Source of the DNA: Microcaldota archaeon
GTDB taxonomy: Archaea; Micrarchaeota; Micrarchaeia; Micrarchaeales; Micrarchaeaceae
NCBI GenBank assembly: GCA_021850375.1
Contig: JAJZLZ010000065.1
Location: forward strand, 1-9,417
DNA length: 9,417 nucleotides
Reading direction: 5' to 3'
Below, piece after piece: positions 1 through 7,153 of the stretch. Made by a program: the position numbers and the translations under genes. Under the pieces are notes generated by a model that was given only the letters and a program-made list of their open reading frames with translations, searched no databases and was not told the origin of the DNA. Within the stretch, counting starts at the first letter, position 1, and each line of letters starts with the position of its first letter.

Positions 1-2
1 CC

Positions 3-98
3 TTGGCGTGTGAAGGATACAGGTAATATGATCGGGGAAACCACACGTGCGCGCGGTATGGTGTAACGAACTACACAAACAGCTATCTAAACATCAAT
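3..98 (+). other. Coding-like N-terminal extension of the first membrane protein, broken by an in-frame TAA
   Basis: In the frame of the gene that follows, bases 3-23 read LACEGYR, 24-26 is TAA, and 27-98 read without interruption into the first membrane helix. The stretch looks like an exported segment. It has cysteines encoded at 9-11 and 48-50, twelve codons apart, comparable with the C43/C62 pair before the first membrane helix of the paralogue at 5098. It also has two N-x-T sequons (NHT, NYT). No ATG, GTG or TTG lies in this frame between 27 and 98. Frame 1 is also open from base 1 to a TAA at 64-66, so a frameshift between the two frames is another way to connect this region to sequence left of the window. 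Alternatives are an assembly error, a true nonsense mutation, or the tail of another gene. Confidence 0.45.
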
Positions 99-1238
99 GT
101 GCTGCTCATATTGACAATACTTTTGATATCAGGTATGGCATATGCGATAAGCAACATACTCTCCGGCGATACAAGGGAGAAGATAAAGGGGATTGTTAGA
201 TTCGAGATATTGCAGTCGATAATAAGCGCATTCATAATCGCGATACTGCTCGGCTCTTCACTAGTTGCGTGCAATGTCTCGGCGCAGGTCAGCCAATCGC
301 TTACAAATACCCAGATGAATCCATTCCAATACTCTGCATATTATATCGGAACAATCTCGCTCAATCAAGGGCTATCGCTATTGACCCAAGTGTATGCAAC
401 ATCCGTGACATACTCAATATATGCGACGGTAATCAGCAGCATACCAACCTCGTTTAGCGTACTGCCAAACTCCCTTAACCTGCCAAAAATATTCTCCAGC
501 TCTTGGATGTCGTTCACCGGCCTTTCTGGGCTCAAGCTGGCAAACGGATACATCTCAATATCTCCAAAGATAAGCCAGGACGCCAGCTACATGTTCTCAA
601 CTGTAAGCGGCATGCTCTTTGACGTTTTCAGCCCCCTTATAATGATCCCAACCAGCCTGTTGTTTATACAGTTTCTTTTGATACCAATTATACAATACAC
701 GGCATTTGTCATTGTGATACCGATTGCAATTGCGATGCGCTCTCTTGCCTTTGCGAGCAATAATTTAAGGGATACGTCAAACTCGCTCATCGCAATCGCG
801 GTTGCGCTGTATATAATATATCCGATGATGATCGCATTCAACAGCTATGCAATAGGATGGATATTCTCGGCTAGCAACCCCTCATATATCTATGCGCAGT
901 CCGCATTTACGCAAAATAAGATATCTGTTCTGCCGTTCTTTAGCCAAACCCCCCAGCCCGGCGGCTTTGGAGATATACTATCAGCAATGTCTTCGTTTTT
1001 CACACAGACATCCGGAATAACTGCCGGCAGCTACGTGCCTTCAGTATTTATCGGCTTTGGCCCGGCGAGTTTCCTTGACGTTCCGATGGTTCTAAAGTAT
1101 TATATAGATACGATAGCAAGATTTGCCTTTACATCCCTTATGATGTTTGTTTTGGATTTTGCGGTGACAATAGGGTTTGCGATAGGGCTATATAACGCCT
1201 TGAAGTCCACTCTTGGCAGTGCCGGAGGATTTTGGTGA
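99..1238 (+). CDS. Polytopic membrane protein, VirB6/TrbL/CedA-like paralogue 1 (N-terminus uncertain)
   Basis: First of five tandem paralogous membrane proteins, 379 residues from a GTG at 99. Helices are at about 1-21 and 36-57. The cytoplasmic loop between them carries R26-E-x-x-K30-G, shared with paralogues 2 and 3. A long extracytoplasmic loop follows, then a block of hydrophobic helices at about 170-245 and a final helix at about 342-368 with a short tail ending GGFW. The family signature is recognisable but degenerate: R224 and P242 keep the 18-residue spacing seen in all paralogues, while the GG is replaced by S227-N228 and the first arginine (R214) is ten instead of six residues ahead. 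The GTG start is doubtful because it sits at the very edge of the first helix, has no Shine-Dalgarno and lies inside a longer coding-like frame. The true protein probably starts upstream. The likely role is a subunit of a membrane translocation channel. The family assignment rests on architecture and context. Confidence 0.8.
   Translation: MLLILTILLISGMAYAISNILSGDTREKIKGIVRFEILQSIISAFIIAILLGSSLVACNVSAQVSQSLTNTQMNPFQYSAYYIGTISLNQGLSLLTQVYATSVTYSIYATVISSIPTSFSVLPNSLNLPKIFSSSWMSFTGLSGLKLANGYISISPKISQDASYMFSTVSGMLFDVFSPLIMIPTSLLFIQFLLIPIIQYTAFVIVIPIAIAMRSLAFASNNLRDTSNSLIAIAVALYIIYPMMIAFNSYAIGWIFSASNPSYIYAQSAFTQNKISVLPFFSQTPQPGGFGDILSAMSSFFTQTSGITAGSYVPSVFIGFGPASFLDVPMVLKYYIDTIARFAFTSLMMFVLDFAVTIGFAIGLYNALKSTLGSAGGFW
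1234..1238 (+). promoter_or_regulatory. Shine-Dalgarno GGTGA fixing the start of the second gene
   Basis: GGTGA ends 5 nt before the ATG at 1244 and contains the TGA stop of the first gene (1236-1238). In-frame TTG 1232 and GTG 1235 would lie on or next to this site, so ATG 1244 is the better start. A GGAGGA at 1224-1229 is 14 nt from the ATG, which is too far to be the main site. The overlap suggests translational coupling. Confidence 0.75.
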
Positions 1239-1243
1239 GTATT

Positions 1244-2767
1244 ATGGCAATAACCAGCTATTCAACAGTGAGCGCCCATGTGCTTCCATTGATAGTTGCG
1301 GCTCTTTTGCTTGATGTATGCATAGTTGCTATATGGTATTTCATCGGTGTAGTTCTAAACAACGGTGCTATAAGAGAGTCGGCCAAGGGCGAGTACTATC
1401 AATTCCTTGGCACTGTTGTTATAATAGGGCTTATACTATGGGCAATAGTGACAATCTCAAGCCTATTTTACAGTGCCATGTCATCTACTACTCTTATGAG
1501 CCCGAGCGCAATATCCTCTATGTGCACCGGCCTTGAGAGCGGTTCGCAGTTCAATCTTGTCGGCGGGGACAATTCCATTCTTTCTGGAGCTACGACTACA
1601 TCGGGAAACCAGCTATATGGGCTGTGCAGCCTTGTTAATAGCCCAAGCGGAGTTACCGGCCAGGCGGATTATCCGCTTGCCGCGACGGCAATTGTAATAG
1701 CAAATATAACAAATCAAACCGTTACAAACCTAAACTCCGCATACGTATTCGACTCATACATAGGATTTCTCTCCTCCCTTAGCCCGACGGTCAATATCTG
1801 CTTTGCGCCGGAGGAGGAGGGCGCGCCATGCTTTGTATCATCTCTTGCAACAATATCACCTAGCGGATCGGATGGCGCATCTGGCTCATCGCCAGGAGTT
1901 CTGCCTCCGCCATCTCCTGCGCAGGCGAGCTCGTTTTTCCAAAAAGCGCTGCAGCTATATGTCAAGCTCAATATAAAGTTCACACCATATGCGGGCTTTG
2001 GCTTTATATACGGCAGCCTTGGCAGCCTTGGCACGCTACTAACTCTATCAACAGAGAGCTCAATAGCGCAGCTTTTGATTACATCCCTTATGCTGTATAT
2101 ATGGCCGTATCTGCTCTTTGGAGGGATACTCTTTAGGAGCACATTTATCACGCGAAAGCTGGGCGGGTTGCTAATCGCAATCGCACTTGGGGCAATACTA
2201 ATATTTCCTTTCATATTCTCAATAGAATATCTAACCCTTAACAACAATCCAATAACAATACCTGTGGTCGGTAGCCTATTTAGCGCAAGTAGCGTATACG
2301 GGTTTAATGCAATAACAAATATCCCTGCCGCAAGCGGAAGCGGCAACTATCAGGCAAACTTCTTTGTTGAGCCAAGCATGTGGAAGATCGCCGCAAGCAA
2401 TGGGTGCTGGCCTGGCACTGTAGGAGATACGCAGGGAACATCCGCAACTGATTCGCATCTGCTATCAGATGAGATGGCTGACGTACTGTATCTCAACGCT
2501 GCAGGCGGAGTGGCATCTGGCGTGGTGTCGCTTGTAGAGACCGCCATATCCTCTTCCGCCTCAAGCTCTTATTATTTGCCTTTCTTCTGCCCAAAGGATG
2601 GAGCGCTCAATGCATTGCAGGAGATGGAGCAGGCGTATGGGGTTATAGGGGTAATAACATATTTTATACCTTTAATGAATCTTATAATCACAATGACCGC
2701 GATCGTCGGTATGTCGGGACTTATGGGCGGAGATACGAGCCTTGAGGGCCTGTCAAAATTCGTATAG
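1244..2767 (+). CDS. Large polytopic membrane protein, VirB6/TrbL/CedA-like paralogue 2
   Basis: 507 residues, the largest of the five paralogues. There is no classical signal peptide. Helices are at about 10-36 and 51-72, and the loop between them carries R43-E-x-x-K47-G-E. An extracytoplasmic loop of about 170 residues follows, with cysteines 94, 128, 186 and 196 and a Gly/Ser/Pro-rich linker at about 206-230. Two helices come next (about 251-270 and 274-297), then the family signature R298-x5-R304-x2-G307-G308 with P322 inside the next helix. A second long loop has C388 and C449, and the last helix is at about 466-490 before the tail ending SKFV. The six loop cysteines are an even number, so disulfides are plausible outside the membrane. 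The size difference from its paralogues is in the two external loops, which suggests it is the subunit reaching furthest out. It probably forms part of a translocation channel with its neighbours. No enzymatic motif is seen. Confidence 0.85.
   Translation: MAITSYSTVSAHVLPLIVAALLLDVCIVAIWYFIGVVLNNGAIRESAKGEYYQFLGTVVIIGLILWAIVTISSLFYSAMSSTTLMSPSAISSMCTGLESGSQFNLVGGDNSILSGATTTSGNQLYGLCSLVNSPSGVTGQADYPLAATAIVIANITNQTVTNLNSAYVFDSYIGFLSSLSPTVNICFAPEEEGAPCFVSSLATISPSGSDGASGSSPGVLPPPSPAQASSFFQKALQLYVKLNIKFTPYAGFGFIYGSLGSLGTLLTLSTESSIAQLLITSLMLYIWPYLLFGGILFRSTFITRKLGGLLIAIALGAILIFPFIFSIEYLTLNNNPITIPVVGSLFSASSVYGFNAITNIPAASGSGNYQANFFVEPSMWKIAASNGCWPGTVGDTQGTSATDSHLLSDEMADVLYLNAAGGVASGVVSLVETAISSSASSSYYLPFFCPKDGALNALQEMEQAYGVIGVITYFIPLMNLIITMTAIVGMSGLMGGDTSLEGLSKFV
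2012..2029 (+). repeat. Tandem 9-bp direct repeat inside the second gene
   Basis: GGCAGCCTT occurs twice in direct succession and is followed by GGCACG, a partial third unit. In frame it encodes GSLGSLGTL, at the start of a membrane segment between the external loop and the signature region. The period is a multiple of three, so copy-number slippage would change the length of this glycine-rich turn without breaking the frame. Confidence 0.6.
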
Positions 2768-2775
2768 GTGCAAGA

Positions 2776-3978
2776 ATGAAGGCTAGATTAATGCTGTTGG
2801 CGTTTGTTTTTGCAACAGTAGGCGCTGGCGCCCTTGCAAATGCCGCTGTAGGCAATGTGAATTCGCTTGCCGCCCAGACTCTAATAGGCTTTTGCGGAGG
2901 GGCTGGAACGCAGTATAGCGGAGTGATACCCGCAACATCTGTTGGCATGTCAAATTTGGACACCTCCAGCCTGATTGTCATGATAGCCGTTGTGATTATG
3001 ACAATACTAATAATAATGGGCATTCTCTATATGGTAGGCTCAATATTGAACATGGGCAGCCTAAAAGAGAGGGTAAAAGGAGAGCTGCTTGAGACAATAG
3101 GCACATTGATTATAATAATCATATTTATCGGAGGAACGTACTCTTCAATATTTCTTGCAGCGCAGAGCATAAGCGGCGGCGCAATAACAAACGAGCGTTC
3201 GGTATTTGTAGACGACTGCGCGATACTAACCGGCTCGTCAATATCTTTAATACCTGCGATGCTTACGTTTTCTATAATAAAATACGTGATGTCCACCGCG
3301 CAGTCAATTTCAATAGAAATAGAGCCAAATAATTTCGGCTTTGCGATCTCTCCACTAGCCGGGCTGTCATTCTCGATAGCCGCGATGAACCAGATATCCT
3401 CAATAACCTCGCTCATGCTGCTATTTATGCTCTCGGTTGTCTTTTTGTTAAGCCTTGTGTACTCTCTATTCCCACTGCTCTTATATGTCGGGATATTTCT
3501 GCGCGCAATACCGTGGTTTAGGGCTATGGGTGGCGTTTTGATTTCAATGTTTATCGGCTTTTACATCCTATTCCCCATGCTGCTGCTTGTAACGCTAGGG
3601 GGCTTTAGCTCATTTTACATCTCAATATCTGGTGCATACAACTCGGCGGCATATACGCAGGGCGCGCAGAGCGCCATAACTACAAATACAATCGGCACAT
3701 TCACCGGAACTATCTCAGATTCCAACAACTTCGCTTATTCCATTTACTATGCGGTGAGCGCAATCGGTGATATCTTTGGATCTGTTTTCGGGCTTAACAC
3801 CTACGGGCTTATAAATAACTACATATTAAAGGTTTTTGAGCCGTCGTTTCTTGCAATAATCGACATAGTTGTCGCGTTCATTATCTCCTTTGACTTCGCA
3901 GACCTTTTGGCTAAACTTCTAGGGTCTACCAGCTACTCATCGCAGTCGTTTATATCAAAGATGTGGTTTGCAAGGTGA
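2776..3978 (+). CDS. Polytopic membrane protein with signal peptide, VirB6/TrbL/CedA-like paralogue 3
   Basis: 400 residues, with a GGTG Shine-Dalgarno at 2767-2770 overlapping the previous TAG and 5 nt before the ATG. Residues 1-23 look like a cleavable signal peptide (positive MKAR start, hydrophobic core, A-N-A end). An exported segment with C40 follows, then helices at about 64-92 and 108-130, with K97-E-x-x-K101-G-E between them. The following loop has C148. C40 and C148 are the only cysteines in the protein and both are predicted outside the membrane, so a disulfide linking the N-terminal segment to the first loop is plausible. The next hydrophobic block (about 208-242) leads into the signature R243-x5-R249-x2-G252-G253 with P267. 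A final helix lies at about 357-385, and the polar tail ends KMWFAR. This is the cleanest copy of the family plan in the window. It is inferred to be a channel subunit. Confidence 0.85.
   Translation: MKARLMLLAFVFATVGAGALANAAVGNVNSLAAQTLIGFCGGAGTQYSGVIPATSVGMSNLDTSSLIVMIAVVIMTILIIMGILYMVGSILNMGSLKERVKGELLETIGTLIIIIIFIGGTYSSIFLAAQSISGGAITNERSVFVDDCAILTGSSISLIPAMLTFSIIKYVMSTAQSISIEIEPNNFGFAISPLAGLSFSIAAMNQISSITSLMLLFMLSVVFLLSLVYSLFPLLLYVGIFLRAIPWFRAMGGVLISMFIGFYILFPMLLLVTLGGFSSFYISISGAYNSAAYTQGAQSAITTNTIGTFTGTISDSNNFAYSIYYAVSAIGDIFGSVFGLNTYGLINNYILKVFEPSFLAIIDIVVAFIISFDFADLLAKLLGSTSYSSQSFISKMWFAR
3974..3978 (+). promoter_or_regulatory. Shine-Dalgarno GGTGA fixing the start of the fourth gene
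   Basis: GGTGA lies 4 nt before the ATG at 3983 and contains the TGA stop of the preceding gene (3976-3978). A start at the in-frame TTG at 3968 would place this site inside the coding region, so ATG 3983 is preferred. The arrangement copies the junction between the first and second genes. Confidence 0.75.
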
Positions 3979-3982
3979 GCTA

Positions 3983-5089
3983 ATGGCTACAAATTCTATT
4001 TTAATGGGCCTTTGGATGAAGGGCGCGCTATACACCATTCTTTCAGTCAACTATGCTTCTATGCTACCGATAAATCCGCTCAATTGGCTAAACATAGCAA
4101 TACTTGCAACACTAACCACAATAGGAATTGCTTCGATGCTGTATATGCTTGGCCCTACAATAAAGCTAAATGGCATGAAGCAATGGTCAATAAACCAGAT
4201 ATATGAGGCATTCATATCAATAGCCCTAATACTAATATTCATAGGGCTCTTGCAATTTATGTTAATGAACCCCCAGCAGCCGATGTCAAAGGCAAACCTT
4301 GTGCCGCAGGGTTGCACAAACGCCAATACAATATATACTCTCTCAACATGCGATCTCTCTCAGTTCAATAACGCCTCGTACACGATGGTTGATTATATCT
4401 ACGCATATTCGGCGATAAAGTATCTGACTCCATCAATAGAGGCAAAGGTGTTTCCAATACCATCGCAAGATGACATATTTGCGGAGATAAAATTCCCCAA
4501 TCCCTTCGATGCTCTTGGCACCAACATGCTGCGCTACTCTTTTGATGCCATGGTTGCATTTTTTGTATTAGCGCAGGTGCAATTGATACTTTTATCATCC
4601 TCCCTTTTATTCTTCTCATTTTTTGTGACATTAGGGCTAATATCGCGCACCTTTGGAATCTTGCGCACATTCGGAGGAGCAATGCTTGCGCTTGGCATAG
4701 GCATAGGGCTTCTATTTCCATTGATGGTATCAATAAGCTACGGTTTTGTGGACGTAAGCGCGAACACCGCCTGCCTACAATCACTGCTCTGCACCTCCGG
4801 CACGGTTGCCAGCAATATAAATCCGATAAGTGTCACCGCGAATAGCATCAACTTTATAGCAGACTTTATATTATCATTTATAACTCCGTTCCAAAATGCT
4901 GTTGGAATGCCCGGCCAATCCTTGGGCGCGGTATTCGCCCCCATATTTACGGAGGTGGGGTACATATTTGCGGGGCTCACATTCATACCAGCGTTTAATA
5001 TAATAATAGTTGATATGTTTGTTAGCGATCTCTCATCCGCGCTGGGGCAGAAGGTTTCCTTCCAGCAGCTCTTCACACGCTTAATATAG
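3983..5089 (+). CDS. Polytopic membrane protein, VirB6/TrbL/CedA-like paralogue 4
   Basis: 368 residues. Like paralogue 2, it begins M-A and has no clear signal peptide. It has an N-terminal hydrophobic stretch with helices at about 33-57 and 73-95. The loop between them (KLNGMKQWSINQIYEAF) lacks the K-G-E of paralogues 1-3 but shares the Y-E-A triplet with paralogue 5. The first external loop carries C111 and C123, and the second carries C264 and C270: two closely spaced pairs that could each form a local disulfide. Hydrophobic segments at about 180-220 lead into the signature R222-x5-R228-x2-G231-G232 with P246, spaced exactly as in paralogues 2, 3 and 5. A last helix at about 335-358 is followed by a tail ending LFTRLI. 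The inferred role is the same channel as its neighbours. Start choice is explained under the Shine-Dalgarno at 3974. Confidence 0.85.
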   Translation: MATNSILMGLWMKGALYTILSVNYASMLPINPLNWLNIAILATLTTIGIASMLYMLGPTIKLNGMKQWSINQIYEAFISIALILIFIGLLQFMLMNPQQPMSKANLVPQGCTNANTIYTLSTCDLSQFNNASYTMVDYIYAYSAIKYLTPSIEAKVFPIPSQDDIFAEIKFPNPFDALGTNMLRYSFDAMVAFFVLAQVQLILLSSSLLFFSFFVTLGLISRTFGILRTFGGAMLALGIGIGLLFPLMVSISYGFVDVSANTACLQSLLCTSGTVASNINPISVTANSINFIADFILSFITPFQNAVGMPGQSLGAVFAPIFTEVGYIFAGLTFIPAFNIIIVDMFVSDLSSALGQKVSFQQLFTRLI

Positions 5090-5097
5090 GTGCAAAA

Positions 5098-6261
5098 ATG
5101 AAAATAGCAAAAGTATTTATTGCGATAATTCTGCTATCTTCAGCGCTAGTAGCATACGCGTTTGGCGGCATTGCACACAACATTGTCAGCTCTGTTGCAA
5201 CCTCGCAGATACAGAAGATAGAATGCGGTCTTTTGCCGTCAACAATTGCAAGCCAGATCAGCTCTAGCGAGCCATGGTACTGCCCAATAAATGTAGAGGT
5301 ATATGTCGAATGGCTGCAATGGTTGCCGGATATGATAATAGCTGCTCTTTTGGCGTTTTTACTATCCTCTGCCATATTCATGGCCGGGGTTGTTTTAAAG
5401 AGCGCGAAGATAAGGAACTTTGGGATGGCGGAATTTTATGAAGCTATTGTCACCTCCATAATTGTAGGCGCATTCATCTACATATGCGCGGTGATGTTTG
5501 GGCTTCTGCCAGGATTTTACGTCGGGACAATAAATCCGTATGCAACAGCATTCAGCCTGATATCCTCGACAATAAATTCGGCGCAGGCATTATACGCGTC
5601 ATTGTATAATACGTATTTTGACCTTGCGTTTGCGACCTCAATATCCGTTTCCATATCTGGCGCGGGCAGCGGGCTTGTTTCCTCTTTCATAAATGCGATA
5701 GGCATAGTCCCGAACATATTTGTAAATGCCTACTCAATTGTCGCGCAGCTTTTATTTATGGACCCGGCGACCGCAATAGGCTCGCTTCTAGTTGACGGGA
5801 TATACCTATTATATGCAGAGTACTACCTTTTGCTGTTCTTTGCAACTGCCGCGATACCCGTGTTTCTCGTTCCGGGCGTAATATTGCGCGCCCTTGTGCC
5901 TACAAGAGCCCTTGGAGGCACTATGATTGCAATGGCTATTGGATTTTATCTTATAATGCCTTCCCTATTCTCTGTTGCATACTACTTTACCAGCACGAGC
6001 GTTCTTCAGGGAATGTCGCAGGCCAACGCGCAGGCGTCGTATATATCAAATACCGGTGCAGGAACAATAGGAGCGATATCGCAAAACAATCCTCTAGCGG
6101 TCAGCTTGCAGACGATAAAGAATGGCTTGAATGGCTTTTGGATGCTAATACTATTCTATCCTGCATTGATAATAGCGGTAACATACTCTTTTATACAGCA
6201 ATTCGCGCAGCTAATTGGAGGTTCATATAGAGCCTCCTCCCGCATAAGGTCGTTTATATGA
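5098..6261 (+). CDS. Polytopic membrane protein with signal peptide, VirB6/TrbL/CedA-like paralogue 5
   Basis: 387 residues. The Shine-Dalgarno GGTG (5089-5092) overlaps the preceding TAG. The junction TATAGGTGCAAAAATGAA differs by one base from that before paralogue 3. There is a signal peptide at about 1-21 (MKIAK start, Y-A end), then an exported segment with C43 and C62 and a Trp-rich patch (EWLQWLP) just before the helix at 77-100. A second helix at about 115-137 follows the A-E-F-Y-E-A loop. After an external region rich in small residues comes a hydrophobic block (about 235-262), the signature R264-x5-R270-x2-G273-G274 with P288, a second external region, a final helix at about 345-372, and a basic tail ending RIRSFI. 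It is the last gene of the tightly coupled block. A 54-nt gap with a promoter follows, so the downstream genes can be expressed separately. It is inferred to be a channel subunit. Confidence 0.85.
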   Translation: MKIAKVFIAIILLSSALVAYAFGGIAHNIVSSVATSQIQKIECGLLPSTIASQISSSEPWYCPINVEVYVEWLQWLPDMIIAALLAFLLSSAIFMAGVVLKSAKIRNFGMAEFYEAIVTSIIVGAFIYICAVMFGLLPGFYVGTINPYATAFSLISSTINSAQALYASLYNTYFDLAFATSISVSISGAGSGLVSSFINAIGIVPNIFVNAYSIVAQLLFMDPATAIGSLLVDGIYLLYAEYYLLLFFATAAIPVFLVPGVILRALVPTRALGGTMIAMAIGFYLIMPSLFSVAYYFTSTSVLQGMSQANAQASYISNTGAGTIGAISQNNPLAVSLQTIKNGLNGFWMLILFYPALIIAVTYSFIQQFAQLIGGSYRASSRIRSFI

Positions 6262-6268
6262 CAATGCA

Positions 6269-6310
6269 TATAAATATTAGCTGTTTATGACTACTTATGG
6301 CATGTTGGTG
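6269..6310 (+). promoter_or_regulatory. Archaeal promoter and Shine-Dalgarno for the gene at 6316
   Basis: TATAAATA at 6269-6276 is a good archaeal TATA box. The usual 22-27 nt spacing predicts transcription starting near 6295-6300, which gives a leader of about 15-20 nt containing GGTG (6307-6310), 5 nt before the ATG. No clear BRE purine run precedes the box. Confidence 0.5.
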
Positions 6311-6315
6311 TAGTA

Positions 6316-7152
6316 ATGAATAGCAAAATATTGCTGCTTATAGCGTTTTTAGTCTTGGCAGCGGCATGCCTTGCAATCATAGCATCGCTTCCCGGAGGCA
6401 TAGGATACGACCTGCTTAAGCTTTTAATGCTCGCAATAGCGATGGTATTTGTAATACTGGCATTTGCATCCAGATACTATACCTATTTGATGATGCCTTT
6501 TATACAGCAGAGAAGGCAGAACATAATACTAAACGACCAGGCCCCATACTGGCTTGCGTCCACAAATGATGCGATCGTCTCAAAGCACGGTACCGATTTT
6601 ATAGCCACCACATTTGTAAACATACCAATATACGTGTCCGCAAGCGAAATGAGCGATGAGGAGAAGGAGAACTTCGCATATCAGATGAGCCGGCTTGTTG
6701 GGATAAGCAGCGAGCCGGTAAAGTATAGCACCGCGCTTAGGATTATGGACAAGGAATCGTATATAACAAAAATAAAGGTGGCTATAAGCTCATCAGAAGT
6801 TGAAGAGGCAAACCTCATGCAGCAGTCTGCGCCTAAAGATCAAATCGAGCGCGTTAGGGGAAAGCTTGCCATGTGGAAGAAGGTTTTGGACCATATAAGC
6901 TCTACTACTTCGACAGAGCTGGTTACGTATGCATCGATATCGGCGAGCGGCACAAAGGAGTACGAAGCGATAACATTAGCCCAGCAAAAGGCAAGGGATC
7001 TAATCAACGGAATAGGATCGACGCTTGGGGTGGTGCCAAATATTGCAGTAGGCGAGGACATATTAAAATTTGTAGAGCCAGAGCATCTAATACCAACATC
7101 CACTGTAAGCGAGGAGATAACAAGGAAAATCGAGAAGGGAGAGGTGGAATGA
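6316..7152 (+). CDS. Membrane-anchored VirB4 N-terminal-domain-like protein (VirB3/PrgI-VirB4N architecture), copy 1
   Basis: 278 residues. Two helices near the N-terminus (about 4-24 and 33-53) form a short hairpin with both ends on the cytoplasmic side: K4 before it and QQRRQN after it. The remaining 200 or so residues are a soluble alpha/beta domain. Its order of features resembles the N-terminal region of VirB4/TraC-type T4SS ATPases: a beta pair, an acidic S-D-E-E-K-E segment opening a helix, a Y-I-x-K-I-K strand, a charged helix (about 173-200) that may coil, a V-T-Y-A-S-I-S-A strand, then a Gln/Ala/Arg-rich helix and a G-E-D-I-L segment. A two-helix VirB3-like anchor before this domain is known from VirB3-VirB4 fusions and PrgI-family proteins. 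No Walker motif is present. The gene ends 1 nt before the similar gene at 7154. Function is inferred as a membrane dock for the ATPase encoded at 8118. An unrelated membrane scaffold protein cannot be excluded. Confidence 0.65.
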   Translation: MNSKILLLIAFLVLAAACLAIIASLPGGIGYDLLKLLMLAIAMVFVILAFASRYYTYLMMPFIQQRRQNIILNDQAPYWLASTNDAIVSKHGTDFIATTFVNIPIYVSASEMSDEEKENFAYQMSRLVGISSEPVKYSTALRIMDKESYITKIKVAISSSEVEEANLMQQSAPKDQIERVRGKLAMWKKVLDHISSTTSTELVTYASISASGTKEYEAITLAQQKARDLINGIGSTLGVVPNIAVGEDILKFVEPEHLIPTSTVSEEITRKIEKGEVE

Positions 7153-7153
7153 T

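Noticed and set aside
28..66. Twelve-codon open frame from ATG 28, ending in GTG-TAA
   Set aside because: GGTAAT before it is a poor Shine-Dalgarno and the product is not recognisable. It is more likely part of an unresolved upstream frame, or chance.
1130..2092. Shared 12-mer ACATCCCTTATG in the first and second genes (near 1130 and 2080)
   Set aside because: It encodes T-S-L-M in non-equivalent helices of the two proteins and has no further extension, so it is a chance or codon-bias match.
1714..2346. 210-residue open frame on the minus strand
   Set aside because: It lies fully inside the second membrane-protein gene, whose frame has strong membrane and family features. The minus-strand product shows no coherent domain and no Shine-Dalgarno was evident.
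6297..6323. Tiny open frame (MACWCSNE) starting at the predicted transcription start and overlapping the next gene's start
   Set aside because: Eight codons with no independent signal. It would hide the GGTG used by the gene at 6316. Likely chance.
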